In this document: piece by piece, positions 33,458-42,236 of the stretch | How positions within the stretch are numbered: position 1 is the first letter of the stretch | Layout of the letters: each line of letters starts with the position of its first letter | Source: Arthrobacter sp. Leaf137 | GTDB taxonomy: Bacteria > Actinomycetota > Actinomycetes > Actinomycetales > Micrococcaceae | Reading direction: 5' to 3' | DNA length: 64,000 nt | NCBI RefSeq assembly: GCF_001423525.1 | Contig: NZ_LMOI01000005.1 | Coordinates: forward strand, 45,143 to 109,142 | Position numbers and translations under genes: made by a program | Notes under the pieces: generated by a model | What the model was told of the DNA's origin: nothing | What the model saw: only the letters and a program-made list of their open reading frames with translations | Database searches by the model: none

Positions 33458-36330
33458 CCTTCCGACCCGCGCCGTTACGCGCAGCGGCGGCTCTCGCCGT
33501 TGTGTTTATCGCGGCGCGGGTCATCTACCGCGTTCTCTTCAACGGGGCGGGCCTCGGTGCGCCGCTCCTGCTGGACCTGCCCCCGCTGCGGCTGCCGGCC
33601 CCTTATGCCCATGTGGTCCTCCTCGGCCCGGTCTCGGCGCCGGGGGTGTGGGCGGCAGTCGTTTCCGCCCTCCCCATTGCCGCGATCATCCTCGCGTTCG
33701 GCCTGCTGAACGCCTGGGTGGACGTGGCCCGCGGCTTCGTCCACCTGGCCCGCCGCGGCCCCCTGCAGGGCATTGCCCGCATGCTGGTGGTGGCGTGGTC
33801 CGCGCTCCCTGCGCTTGCCGACGCCGTCACCTCCGTCCGACTCGCGTTCAGGCTGCGGGGCGAACGGTTCGGTCCGCGCGCCCTGGTGCCGATCCTGGAG
33901 CGGACGCTGGAGCACGCCGGCCGGGTTGCCGCCGCCCTGGAACTGCGCGGCTTCGGCAGCCGGGGTACGCCCGGTTCCCTTGACGACGACGGCGGCCCGC
34001 TTCAGGTGCGCGGCGCCCGGTTCCGTATTGGCGGGACGCAGCTGCGCGTCGCCGAATTCACGCCGTCGTCCGGGACGGTGTCGGTGATGACCGGGCCTAC
34101 CGGTTCCGGCAAGTCCACCATCCTGCGGGGCATCGCCGGGCTGCTGTCACATGTTGACGGCGGTGAGGTGGGCGGGACGGTGCGCGTGGGCGGGTTGGAC
34201 CGGGTGTCGACGCCGCCGCGGGAGACCGCCGGGGTGGTTGGGGTTGTCCTGCAGAACCCCCGGGCCGCGTTCGCCACCACCCGGGTCCGTGACGAGATCG
34301 CCCTGGCCCTGGACCTCCGCGGTGTGGCAGCGGCCGATTCCAAGGCCCGCGTGCAGGAAGTGGCGGACCGCATCGGCGTTTCGGCATTGCTGGACCGGAC
34401 CATCAGCACGCTCTCCGCGGGCGAGGCAACGCTGGTGGCCATCGCCGCCGCGGTGGTGGAACAGCCGGCGCTGCTGCTGGTGGACGAGCCTCTGGCCGAC
34501 CTCGACACCACAGCACGCGCCCGCGTCATTGCCGTGCTCCACGCTCTCGCCCGCGACGCCGGTGTCTGCGTCATCGTGGCGGAGCACCGGGCGGAAGCGC
34601 TGGTCCCCGTTGCCGATTCGTGGTGGACCATCCGCGACGGCGCACTGGTGCCGGGGGTGGCTCCGGCTGCTGCTGCGCCCGCCCCCGTGGTGGCCGCCGT
34701 CGTTCCCGGCCCGGATGGCGCGACCGTACTGGCCGCGGAGAACCTCGCCGTGCACCGCGACGGCAAGCCGTTGGTACGGGACGCGTCCGTGACCCTGCAC
34801 CGCGGCGAAGTGGTGGCCCTGGTGGGGCCAAACGGCGCCGGGAAGTCCTCCGTCCTGGTGGCGCTGGCGCTTAGCGAAGTCAAAGGCGCCCGGGGCAAGG
34901 CCTGCAAGGGAACAATCCGGAGGGGAACAGCCGACGGCGGCAGGGTGGCCCTGGTCCCGGACGCCTCGGACGACCTCTTCACCAGGGACACCGTGGCCGG
35001 CGAACTCAAGGCCGCCGAGCGGCGCCTGGCCCGCCGGAAGAACACGGCACCGCTGCCGCCTGGCTACGCCGCTGAGCATCTCGCCCGGTTGCGCGGGAAT
35101 GGCGGCATGCCGATCGGGCACGAGCATCCCCGGGACCTCTCCGCCGGTGAACGCAGGATCCTCGCCATCGCGCTGCAGACCCTGGACCGGCCCCAGGTCC
35201 TCCTCATCGACGAGCCCACCCGCGGGCTCGACCCGGTAGCCCGATCTGCGGTCGCGGCGGCGTTGCGTGCTGCGGCCGACGACGGCGCATCAGTCCTGAT
35301 TGCCACCCACGACCACTCCTTCGCCCACGGCCTCGGCGCGCGCATCCTGCCGATGCGTGACGGCGTGGTGCCCGCGGTTGCGTTGGCGCCCGCGGAATCC
35401 GCGGCTCCTGTCACTGCCACCGCGGCCCAGCCGCTCACGGTTCCCCGTTTCCTCGACAGGCTGCCGGACGTCGCGGCCCGGCAGAAGTCGCACCGCCTCC
35501 GGATGCCGCGGCCTGTTGAGCTCGCCGTCCTCGCAGCCGCGAACCTGCTGGCGCTCGGTGCTTTCTGCTGGCCCCTGCTGGCCGCGGCCCTCCCGGCGGA
35601 TGCCGCCGCAGCCCTCCCCTACGCGGCCCTGGCCATCGCACCCGTGGCGGCTGTCGCCGTCGTGGTTCTGCTGGACGGATCGGTGCGCTCGGCGCACACC
35701 GTGGCACTCCTCGGTGTGCTCGCAGCGGTGGGGTCGGCGGTGCGGGTGGCGAGCACCGGCGTCGGGGGCGTGGAAGCGGTGTTCATCCTGCTGGTCCTGG
35801 CCGGCCGGGCGTTCGGGGCCCGGTTCGGACTCCTCCTTGGTGCCGCGACCATCGCGTTGTCGAGTGCGCTGTGGGGCGGGATCGGGCCGTGGACGCCGTT
35901 CCAGGTTTTCGCGTGTGCGTGGGTGGGCGCCGGGGCCGGGCTGCTCCCCAGGAAGGTGCGCGGGAAGGCCGAACTGTGGATGCTGTGCGGGTACGGGATT
36001 GTGGCGTCGTACCTGTTCGGGCTGCTGACCAACCTGTGGTTCTGGCCCTTCGCCGTGGGTGCCGGCACCGGCATCTCGTACGTGCCGGGGGCGCCGCTGG
36101 GCACCAACCTGAGCAGCTTCCTGCTCTACTCGCTCCTGACCTCGACGGCGGGGTGGGACACCCTGCGGGCCGTCACCACCGTCGTCGGGATCGTCGTGGT
36201 GGGCCGGGCGATCCTCGCGGCTCTGCGCCGGGTGAAGCCGGTCTCCGGCGGAATTTCGAAAGACCGCGCCCGAGAGGTCCAGTCACCTGAGTCATCCTCG
36301 AATGGGACCCGCCACCAGCTCACGTCCTAG
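33454..36330 (+). CDS. single-chain ECF transporter: T-A-A-S fusion
   Basis: 958 residues that hold every ECF module in one protein. Residues about 1-170: EcfT-type membrane part (ending in the coupling-helix-like AALELRGFGSRG). About 185-400: first ABC ATPase with GPTGSGKST, LSAGEATLVA and LLLVDEPLADLD. About 425-650: second ATPase with GPNGAGKSS, LSAGERRILAIAL and VLLIDEPTRGLD. About 690-930: hydrophobic S-component-like domain (for example WTPFQVFACAWVGAGAGLLP). Such transporters import vitamins or metals using ATP. The substrate is unproven; the coupled DUF4430 lipoprotein hints at a cobalamin-type compound. The genes normally lie separately, so the four-way fusion is notable. Confidence 0.88.
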   Translation: MTFRPAPLRAAAALAVVFIAARVIYRVLFNGAGLGAPLLLDLPPLRLPAPYAHVVLLGPVSAPGVWAAVVSALPIAAIILAFGLLNAWVDVARGFVHLARRGPLQGIARMLVVAWSALPALADAVTSVRLAFRLRGERFGPRALVPILERTLEHAGRVAAALELRGFGSRGTPGSLDDDGGPLQVRGARFRIGGTQLRVAEFTPSSGTVSVMTGPTGSGKSTILRGIAGLLSHVDGGEVGGTVRVGGLDRVSTPPRETAGVVGVVLQNPRAAFATTRVRDEIALALDLRGVAAADSKARVQEVADRIGVSALLDRTISTLSAGEATLVAIAAAVVEQPALLLVDEPLADLDTTARARVIAVLHALARDAGVCVIVAEHRAEALVPVADSWWTIRDGALVPGVAPAAAAPAPVVAAVVPGPDGATVLAAENLAVHRDGKPLVRDASVTLHRGEVVALVGPNGAGKSSVLVALALSEVKGARGKACKGTIRRGTADGGRVALVPDASDDLFTRDTVAGELKAAERRLARRKNTAPLPPGYAAEHLARLRGNGGMPIGHEHPRDLSAGERRILAIALQTLDRPQVLLIDEPTRGLDPVARSAVAAALRAAADDGASVLIATHDHSFAHGLGARILPMRDGVVPAVALAPAESAAPVTATAAQPLTVPRFLDRLPDVAARQKSHRLRMPRPVELAVLAAANLLALGAFCWPLLAAALPADAAAALPYAALAIAPVAAVAVVVLLDGSVRSAHTVALLGVLAAVGSAVRVASTGVGGVEAVFILLVLAGRAFGARFGLLLGAATIALSSALWGGIGPWTPFQVFACAWVGAGAGLLPRKVRGKAELWMLCGYGIVASYLFGLLTNLWFWPFAVGAGTGISYVPGAPLGTNLSSFLLYSLLTSTAGWDTLRAVTTVVGIVVVGRAILAALRRVKPVSGGISKDRAREVQSPESSSNGTRHQLTS

Positions 36331-36363
36331 GGTCTTGCTGAGCTATTGAGACGTCAAACAAAA

Positions 36364-36394
36364 CCCCCTATTTACGGTCCAGAAAAATAGGGGG
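36364..36394. terminator. terminator between ECF and protease genes
   Basis: CCCCCTATTT pairs with AAATAGGGGG around ACGGTCCAGAA; TCTTG follows. It lies 33 bases after the ECF stop. Confidence 0.65.
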
Positions 36395-36482
36395 GTCTTG
36401 CTACGGAAATTGTTCTTTGCGCGGATTAGCTTTTAGGTAGTCGTCTTCCGCGGCTGCCCGCCGAGCGTTAGGACCAAATTCA

Positions 36483-37727
36483 ATGAAGACCAGAAAGCTT
36501 CTAGCCCCGGCAATTTTTCCAAATATCACTGCTGTTTCCCTGTCCGCGCTGTTGCTCGCCGGATGTACTGCGCCTGTCGCGTCACCGCCTCGGGAAAGTT
36601 CACCAACAACATCTGCCACGGTGACGCAACAACCGTCACCGACCAGCCCCGCCCCGAGTCCTTCGCCGACGACTGCACTGCCCACGTCATCGGAGCGGGC
36701 GGCGCCGGCGTCCTGGCCGGAGGTGGTGGCCGAAGTGCAGTCCGGGGTGGGACAACTGAGCGTCACAGGCTGCGCCGTGAACTCCACCGGCACCGGCTTC
36801 CTGGTCGCTCCCGATCTTGTGGTCACTGCGGCCCACGTCGTTGACGATGCTGCAGCCATCAGCATCGACTTTGGCGGCACCTCGGTCGGCGGCGTGATCT
36901 TGGGGTTCAATGAACTTGCAGACCTGGCACTAGTACGCCTGGAGTCTAAAGCGGCAGGCCATCAGTTCCAGTTTCAATCCTCGGAGCCACCAATTGGAAC
37001 CGAAGTTGCCGCCCTCGGCTTTCCTCAGAGAGAGTCGTTAACCCTTACCAGGGGTGTTGTAAGCGGGCTGAACCGCGATATCAACTTCGGGAGCGGAGTT
37101 ATCGGCAACATGCTGCAAACTGACACTGCAATCAATCCAGGAAACAGCGGTGGACCTCTGCTCAACCTGGAAGGGAAAGTCACTGGAGTAGTTAGCGCAA
37201 CCCGGAAGGACTCGGAAGGCATGGCCTACGCAGTCACCGCACCTAGAGTTACTGAAGCGGTATCAGAATGGCAAAAACGGGGAGTACCGATGGCACCCGT
37301 TGATTGCGGGGAGGCTCCCGCGCCAAATTCCGGGATATTCCCCATGAAAGTCAGCTCGAACCATGATCAGGCCAACAACATCGGCCAGGCTTTGTTACTG
37401 CACGGCCAAGGCATCAACCGCGGCGCTTACTCTGCAGCTTTCAAACAATTCACACCGGAGTTGGGGGCAAGTTTCGGTGGCGAGGCAAAGTGGAGTGAAG
37501 GACTCGGCTCGTCTTACTGGACGAAGCTCGAGGTAGTCAACGTGACAGGAGCAGGAGATTCCCTGGAAGCTAACGTTCTTTTGCAGACACGACAGGACGC
37601 CGGACATGGAGTCGATGGACAAACCTGTTCCAATTGGCGAATCACCTACACCATCGTGTGGGACGGAGCAGCTTGGCGCATAGCGGGAACTTCCTTGCCT
37701 CACGGCAAGCCCCTGCCCTGCAACTAG
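36483..37727 (+). CDS. secreted trypsin-like (S1C-type) serine protease lipoprotein
   Basis: 414 residues. A lipobox-type signal (LSALLLAGC, Cys at about 28) precedes a Ser/Thr/Pro linker. The catalytic triad is intact: His in LVVTAAHVV, Asp in ELADLALVRL, Ser in TDTAINPGNSGGPLLNL, the DegP-like pattern. No PDZ domain is seen; instead, the last ~120 residues are a separate domain that ends like an NTF2-fold protein (TYTIVWDGAAWRI). Base use is less GC-rich than in neighbours, hinting at later acquisition. Likely processes surface proteins; targets unknown. Monocistronic between two terminators. Confidence 0.83.
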   Translation: MKTRKLLAPAIFPNITAVSLSALLLAGCTAPVASPPRESSPTTSATVTQQPSPTSPAPSPSPTTALPTSSERAAPASWPEVVAEVQSGVGQLSVTGCAVNSTGTGFLVAPDLVVTAAHVVDDAAAISIDFGGTSVGGVILGFNELADLALVRLESKAAGHQFQFQSSEPPIGTEVAALGFPQRESLTLTRGVVSGLNRDINFGSGVIGNMLQTDTAINPGNSGGPLLNLEGKVTGVVSATRKDSEGMAYAVTAPRVTEAVSEWQKRGVPMAPVDCGEAPAPNSGIFPMKVSSNHDQANNIGQALLLHGQGINRGAYSAAFKQFTPELGASFGGEAKWSEGLGSSYWTKLEVVNVTGAGDSLEANVLLQTRQDAGHGVDGQTCSNWRITYTIVWDGAAWRIAGTSLPHGKPLPCN

Positions 37728-37801
37728 GACTGCCGCTCTCGGGAATCACTAAGGCGCCGGGGCAGCGGTGGCAGCTTGGGAAAGCTGCAGCGCGCACAAA
37801 T

Positions 37802-37840
37802 AAGCGGACGACGGCGGGAATCTCCCGCCGTCGTCCGCTT
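37802..37840. terminator. GACG-family hairpin after the protease gene
   Basis: AAGCGGACGACGGCGGGA and TCCCGCCGTCGTCCGCTT form a perfect 18-bp stem with a three-base loop, followed by TCTTAG. Between convergent genes, it may stop transcription both ways. Confidence 0.68.
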
Positions 37841-37861
37841 TCTTAGCTCTGACGCTTCAGG

Positions 37862-38014
37862 TCAGGCGTGAGTCTTCCGTTTCAGCCAGCCCCATACGGC
37901 CGTGGCGACGAACAGGACCAGGCCGATGATGGCCAGCCACAGCAGTCCCTTCACCACGAATCCGAGGACGGAGAGGACAAGCCAGATGATAAGCAATGTG
38001 ATGATAATTCCCAT
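37862..38014 (-). CDS. 50-residue hydrophobic membrane protein
   Basis: From ATG 38014 the frame reads MGIIITLLIIWLVLS, then a second helix (LLWLAIIGLVLFVATAVW) and a basic end KRKTHA. It is too short for routine ORF calling, but the composition, the two helices with a Lys-Gly turn and the positive-inside tail are those of widespread actinobacterial small hydrophobic proteins. TAAGCT lies six bases before the ATG, indicating a leaderless transcript. It stands just outside the left 37-bp repeat of the metH-flanked island, so it probably was the original metH neighbour. Confidence 0.7.
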   Translation of the reverse strand: MGIIITLLIIWLVLSVLGFVVKGLLWLAIIGLVLFVATAVWGWLKRKTHA

Positions 38015-38052
38015 ACGGGAAGCTTAGGCCCTCTGAGCTGCGGAAACGGGCA

Positions 38053-38089
38053 CCAACTCACACCTTGAAGTACTTGGCCTCCGGGTGGT
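38053..38089. repeat. left 37-bp direct repeat: stranded copy of the metH 3' end
   Basis: The sequence from CCAACTCACACC to GGCCTCCGGGTGGT is identical to 49758-49794. On the minus strand it still reads NHPEAKYFKV and a stop, the end of MetH, but no metH body is attached. It marks the left edge of an 11.7-kb block, so it looks like an attachment-site relic or a target duplication. No integrase gene is visible inside. Confidence 0.85.
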
Positions 38090-38220
38090 TGGACCGCGTC
38101 AGTACGTAATGGGTTGGATCGAAACAGCCTTGAAGGTCATAGTGGGAGGATCCTTAGGATTCGTTGTTTCCCGTGGACAGTCTGGGATTGGACGCCGCCC
38201 GACGAAGGGTCAGTGAGAAT

Positions 38221-39045
38221 GTGATCGAAGCAGCTGCTGCGGTAGTTGGCCGGAACAACGTGACCATATCCGGGCGGGATGATGGGCCCGTGATGATGTT
38301 TGCCCACGGTTTTGGCTGCGATCAGGCGATGTGGCGGAAGCTCCTGCCCTATTTCGCTGATCATTACCGGCTGGTGCTTTTCGACCATGTGGGTGCAGGA
38401 CACTCGGATATCAGCGCCTATGACTGGGAGAAGTACGGGTCCCTCAACGGGTACGCGTCGGACCTGCTGGAGATCTGCGCCGCCCTTGAGCTGGAGGACG
38501 TCATCCTGGTGGGCCACAGTGTCAGCACGATGATCGCCGTGTCCGCCGCCGTGCAGGACCCCAACCGTTTCTCCCACTTGGTCCTGCTTGCTCCTTCACC
38601 CCGTCATACGGATGACCCGTACGACGGTTACGTGGGCGGGTTCTCGCGGGAAGACATCGAGGGCCTGCTGGCATCCCTGGACAGCAACTATTTCGCCTGG
38701 GCCGCAGCCTTGGCGCCCATGGTCATGGGCAACCCGCAGGAGCCCGAATTAGCGGAGGACCTGCGGGCCAGTTTCTGCCGAACAGATCCGACCATCGCAC
38801 GGCATTTCGCCGGGGTAACCTTTTTCTCCGATACCCGGCCTGAACTGAGAAAGGTGCGCACCAGCTGCCTGATTCTGCAGTGCTCCGACGATCGGCTTGC
38901 CCCGCCGGAGGTGGGCGCCTACCTGCACAAGAATCTGGAACACAGCACCCTGGTGCAGCTTCAGGCCACCGGGCACTGCCCCCACCTCAGCGCTCCGGAG
39001 GAAACGGCCCGGGCGATTCTGCAGTACCTCGACACCCGCTCGTGA
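38221..39045 (+). CDS. RsbQ-like alpha/beta hydrolase
   Basis: About 274 residues from GTG 38221 (frame open to 38164). It matches RsbQ of Bacillus closely from memory: FAHGFGCDQAMW, LVLFDHVGAGHSD, nucleophile elbow VGHSVSTMIAVS, SHLVLLAPSPRHTDDP, FCRTDPTIARHFAGVTFFSD and LILQCSDDRLAP, with catalytic Ser, Asp and His (ATGHCPHLSAPEE). RsbQ works with the phosphatase RsbP in energy-stress signalling to sigma B; the same fold includes karrikin/strigolactone receptors. No RsbP-like gene lies beside it, so it may be an enzyme or receptor for an unknown small molecule. It starts just inside the left island repeat. Confidence 0.85.
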   Translation: MIEAAAAVVGRNNVTISGRDDGPVMMFAHGFGCDQAMWRKLLPYFADHYRLVLFDHVGAGHSDISAYDWEKYGSLNGYASDLLEICAALELEDVILVGHSVSTMIAVSAAVQDPNRFSHLVLLAPSPRHTDDPYDGYVGGFSREDIEGLLASLDSNYFAWAAALAPMVMGNPQEPELAEDLRASFCRTDPTIARHFAGVTFFSDTRPELRKVRTSCLILQCSDDRLAPPEVGAYLHKNLEHSTLVQLQATGHCPHLSAPEETARAILQYLDTRS

Positions 39046-39068
39046 CAGGCGAGCTGCAGGACCCGGGT

Positions 39069-40301
39069 TCAGGCCAGTTTGGTTACCTGGTAGGTGTGGC
39101 CGGCGGCACGGAGCCGCTGTATGAGCACGTTGCCGAGTGCAGTGGCCGGTGTCAGCGACCCTTTAGCGGCGGGCAGCCTGTCACCGTCGAGGGCAAGAGC
39201 AAGTGCATTCTCTCCTGCCATCACGGCGGTGGCGGCATAGCCGGGATCACCGGGGCCAGCAGCAATGGCCTGGTAGCGCTGGCCGGATTCGGTCCGGGCG
39301 GTCACCTGCGAGTGGAACCAGCCCGCGCGCTGCGTGCCGGTGCTCGGGCCCGCACCTGGTGCCGGAAGAAAGCGGTCGAGCACTTTCCGGCTGGGTGGGA
39401 ACGCCATTGCGCCCATGAATGACCGGAGCCCGAGTGCCATTGCCCTGGCGGTGACCGCTCCTGCCGGTCCGGGTGCCACCCCCATCACCTCGCCGTACTG
39501 AAGGGAGCGGCCGTAGGCCCAGTCCTGCAGTGCGTTGCTGCGGCGCACTATCCGGGTGTTGAACGGGGCCATGATGAAAGGCGCAGTCCAGGTGCCGTCA
39601 TCGGAACGGTGCACGGGACCGGCGTCAGGCGGCTGTGGTGTCGTGGGCTCCCGTGTACGGTCGGGGCTCAGGGCGTAGGGGTCCGCAACCAGTGACCTCA
39701 GGGCGCTGTTTGATCGCATTGCGTCGAGCTGCCCGCGCATCGATTCGAGCGTGCCTCCGCTGATGCCGGCCTTGGCCGTCGCAACGAGCTGGACCTCGGC
39801 TAAACCGCCAGCGGCATCGGCTTCTGCCGCCTGATGAAGCAGCAGCACGGCGAGGTCGGACGGCACGGAGTCGTAGCCGCAGGAGTGCACTATCCGGGCC
39901 CCGTTCATCTTGGCCAGATCGTCGTAGCGGTCGATCGCCTCCCGGATGAAGGACACCTCACCGGCGAGGTCGGCGTAGTGGGTGCCGGCCCGGGCGCAAG
40001 CCTCGACGACGGGCAGTCCGTGTTTCGCGTATGGACCGACGGTGGTGAAGAGCACGCGTGTGGTCGCAGCCATGGCGGCGATTGAGTCCGCGTCCGCGGA
40101 GTCGGCTTCGATGAGGGCCCATCCGTGCGCCGCGGCCGGCAACTGCGACCGAACCGCCTTGAGCCTGGAGGTGGACCGGCCCGCGAGTCCGACCCTCATA
40201 CCGGCCGGTGCATGCTCGGCGATGTAGGCGGCGATCAGTCTGCCAACGAAACCCGTCGCTCCGTAGAGAACGAGGTCATGTTCCCGAGATGAGGTGTCCA
40301 T
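39069..40301 (-). CDS. saccharopine dehydrogenase-like NAD(P) protein (trans-acting enoyl reductase type)
   Basis: 410 residues. The Rossmann start HDLVLYGATGFVGRLIAAYIAEH, then GLAGRSTSRL, VLFTTVGPYAKHGLPVVEACARAGTHYADLAGE and IVHSCGYDSVPSDL are typical of the actinobacterial Rv2953/Rv2449c group of saccharopine-dehydrogenase-like reductases. Mycobacterial Rv2953 acts in trans on polyketide-lipid synthesis; no polyketide synthase is near here, so the substrate is unknown. It converges with the RsbQ-like gene and is followed upstream by the fructokinase. Within the metH-flanked block. Confidence 0.8.
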   Translation of the reverse strand: MDTSSREHDLVLYGATGFVGRLIAAYIAEHAPAGMRVGLAGRSTSRLKAVRSQLPAAAHGWALIEADSADADSIAAMAATTRVLFTTVGPYAKHGLPVVEACARAGTHYADLAGEVSFIREAIDRYDDLAKMNGARIVHSCGYDSVPSDLAVLLLHQAAEADAAGGLAEVQLVATAKAGISGGTLESMRGQLDAMRSNSALRSLVADPYALSPDRTREPTTPQPPDAGPVHRSDDGTWTAPFIMAPFNTRIVRRSNALQDWAYGRSLQYGEVMGVAPGPAGAVTARAMALGLRSFMGAMAFPPSRKVLDRFLPAPGAGPSTGTQRAGWFHSQVTARTESGQRYQAIAAGPGDPGYAATAVMAGENALALALDGDRLPAAKGSLTPATALGNVLIQRLRAAGHTYQVTKLA

Positions 40302-40377
40302 GACTGCAGCCTCTCACAGCGGCGTTGCTCTTACACCAGCGAAACCGTCGTGACGAGCCCTCGTTGATGGATGTGTT

Positions 40378-41337
40378 TCAGGCACCTGCGTACTGAGCGG
40401 GGGCGTTGGCTTCAACCGCAGCCTTCAGTTCCTCAAGGGTCGGCGGATTTGCTCCGGGGCGCTGCACGGTGATGGCCGCTGCTGCAGCTGCGGTGTGCCC
40501 AAGCTGCTCCAGGACAGCCGGGGCGAAGCCTTCGGTTCCCCGGGTCAGGAACCCGAGGATCAGGGCTGACATGTAGGAGTCGCCGGCGCCGATGGTGTCT
40601 GCGACTGTCGTTTTCACGGCAGGGATGCTGATGGTGGCGGCAGCTGTGGTGAATTGCGATCCTTCGGCACCTTTAGTAATGACCGTCAACCGTGTGCCCA
40701 GTCCGAGGATGTGCGCTGCGGTTTCGTCCAGGCTTTTCCCGGGGTACAGCCACTGGGCATCCTCATCGCTGAGCTTGACCACGTCCGTGAAAGCAACGAG
40801 CTCTTCGAAAATGGCTTTCGCTTCCGAGTGACTTCCCAGCAGCGCCGGCCGGATGTTGGGGTCGTAGGTAATCATGCAGTGCCGGTGGGCCCGTTCCAGC
40901 AGGGATTTCACTGCGGTGGCACCCGGGCTCAGGAAAGTGGCGATGGATCCCGTGTGCAGGATTTTGGGGAAGTAGGCGGGCGGGGTGGGGGCCAGGTCCC
41001 AGGAGATGTCGAACTCGTACGTGGCGGAGCCGTCCGAAGCGAGGGTTGCCGTTGCCGACGGCGTCCGCGTGAGGGATTTCGAACCGGGCAGGAGTGTGAC
41101 TCCCGCGCTGCGGAGATGGTCTTCGATGGCGGTACCCCGGGCGTCCGGGGCGATGGCCGTGAGCAGACCTGTGGTGACGCCGAGGCGGCCGAGTCCGTAG
41201 GCGACGTTCGCCGGCGATCCGCCCGGGTGTTCCACCTGGCCATTTGAGGTTGTGACCACGTCGATCAACGCTTCGCCTACGACAGTAACGTCAAGTGTCG
41301 AGTGAATGTCCTGCCGGGCTGTTGTGAGGTAATCCAT
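40378..41337 (-). CDS. PfkB-family carbohydrate kinase, probable fructokinase
   Basis: 319 residues. PfkB signatures are present: VVGEALIDVVTT, the Gly-rich PGGSPANVAYGLGRLG, and the C-terminal active-site motif ADTIGAGDSYMSALILGFL with the catalytic Asp. Fructokinases make fructose 6-phosphate using ATP. It is the last gene of the frc operon, 104 bases after the ATPase gene, with a 19-bp hairpin between. With FrcBCA import and a fructan hydrolase nearby, fructose is the clear substrate candidate (inference). Confidence 0.85.
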   Translation of the reverse strand: MDYLTTARQDIHSTLDVTVVGEALIDVVTTSNGQVEHPGGSPANVAYGLGRLGVTTGLLTAIAPDARGTAIEDHLRSAGVTLLPGSKSLTRTPSATATLASDGSATYEFDISWDLAPTPPAYFPKILHTGSIATFLSPGATAVKSLLERAHRHCMITYDPNIRPALLGSHSEAKAIFEELVAFTDVVKLSDEDAQWLYPGKSLDETAAHILGLGTRLTVITKGAEGSQFTTAAATISIPAVKTTVADTIGAGDSYMSALILGFLTRGTEGFAPAVLEQLGHTAAAAAAITVQRPGANPPTLEELKAAVEANAPAQYAGA

Positions 41338-41380
41338 GGTCTGTCTCTCGTGTGGAGCTTATGGTGTGGGGCTGTTCAAG

Positions 41381-41426
41381 CGACGTCAGTCCGCGGACCG
41401 GTGATCTGGTCCGCGGACTGACGTCG
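41381..41426. terminator. 19-bp perfect hairpin between frcA and the kinase gene
   Basis: CGACGTCAGTCCGCGGACC pairs fully with GGTCCGCGGACTGACGTCG around an 8-base loop. There is no U-run on the coding strand, so partial termination or mRNA processing that lowers kinase output is more likely than a full stop. Confidence 0.6.
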
Positions 41427-41441
41427 GGGGCAATCAGTTGG

Positions 41442-42236
41442 TCAGGCGGTGGCTGCGCCGGTCATGATGGCCACTGCATCGGTCATATTGTGGGACTGCG
41501 GGGTGATGGTAGCCGCGCATTTGCCGAGCCGCTGGATGTGGATCCGGTCTGCCACGTCGAACACGTGGGGCATGTTGTGGCTGATCAGGATGACGGGCAG
41601 GCCGCGGTCCCGGAGGTCCCGGACCAGCTGCAGGACCTGGTTGGATTCGCGCACGCCGAGCGCCGCCGTCGGCTCATCCAGCACGACAACCTTTGAACCG
41701 AACGCCGCTGCCCGGGCCACGGCAACGGCCTGGCGCTGCCCGCCGGAGAGGTTCTCCACAGGGACTGTGACGTCCTGGAGCGTGGAGATGCCGAGCCGCG
41801 TGAGCTCGTCCTTGGCTTTGCGGCGCATTCCCTTCGTGTCCAGGACGCGGAAGAGCTTGCCCAGCGGACCGGGGACCCGCTCTTCCCGGCCGAGGAACAG
41901 GTTCGACGCGACATCGAGTGCCGGCGAGACCGCCAGGTTCTGATAGACGGTTTCGATGCCGTGCACCCTGGCGTCCTGCGGCCGCTTGAAGTGCACCGGC
42001 TGGCCTGAGACGAAGAGCTCGCCGGAATCAGGAACTTCTGCTCCCGTGAGGCATTTGATCAGGGTTGATTTGCCTGCCCCGTTGTCGCCGATGACTGCCA
42101 GGACTTCGCCCGGATACAGGTCGAGGCTGACACCGTCCAGGCCAACAACGCGGCCGAAGGTCTTGACCAGGTTCCTCGCTGACAGGATGGGTTCGCGGGT
42201 CGCGGTGTGGGAGGCTGCTGATTCTGTCATGGTCAT
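41442..42236 (-). CDS. frcA: fructose ABC transporter, ATP-binding protein
   Basis: 264 residues from the ATG that overlaps the permease stop (ATGA). Walker A GDNGAGKST, signature NLSGGQRQAVAVARA, Walker B KVVVLDEPTAALG and the switch His in VILISHNMPHVFD are intact. It has a single ATPase domain, as FrcA does, unlike the double RbsA/MglA. It powers import through the FrcC permease. It shares the minus-strand operon frcB-frcC-frcA-kinase, inside the metH-flanked block. Confidence 0.87.
   Translation of the reverse strand: MTMTESAASHTATREPILSARNLVKTFGRVVGLDGVSLDLYPGEVLAVIGDNGAGKSTLIKCLTGAEVPDSGELFVSGQPVHFKRPQDARVHGIETVYQNLAVSPALDVASNLFLGREERVPGPLGKLFRVLDTKGMRRKAKDELTRLGISTLQDVTVPVENLSGGQRQAVAVARAAAFGSKVVVLDEPTAALGVRESNQVLQLVRDLRDRGLPVILISHNMPHVFDVADRIHIQRLGKCAATITPQSHNMTDAVAIMTGAATA

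Noticed and set aside
38164..38220. N-terminal extension of the RsbQ-like protein from TTG 38164
   Set aside because: The extra residues match nothing in RsbQ, and a GTG at 38221 gives the family's normal length.
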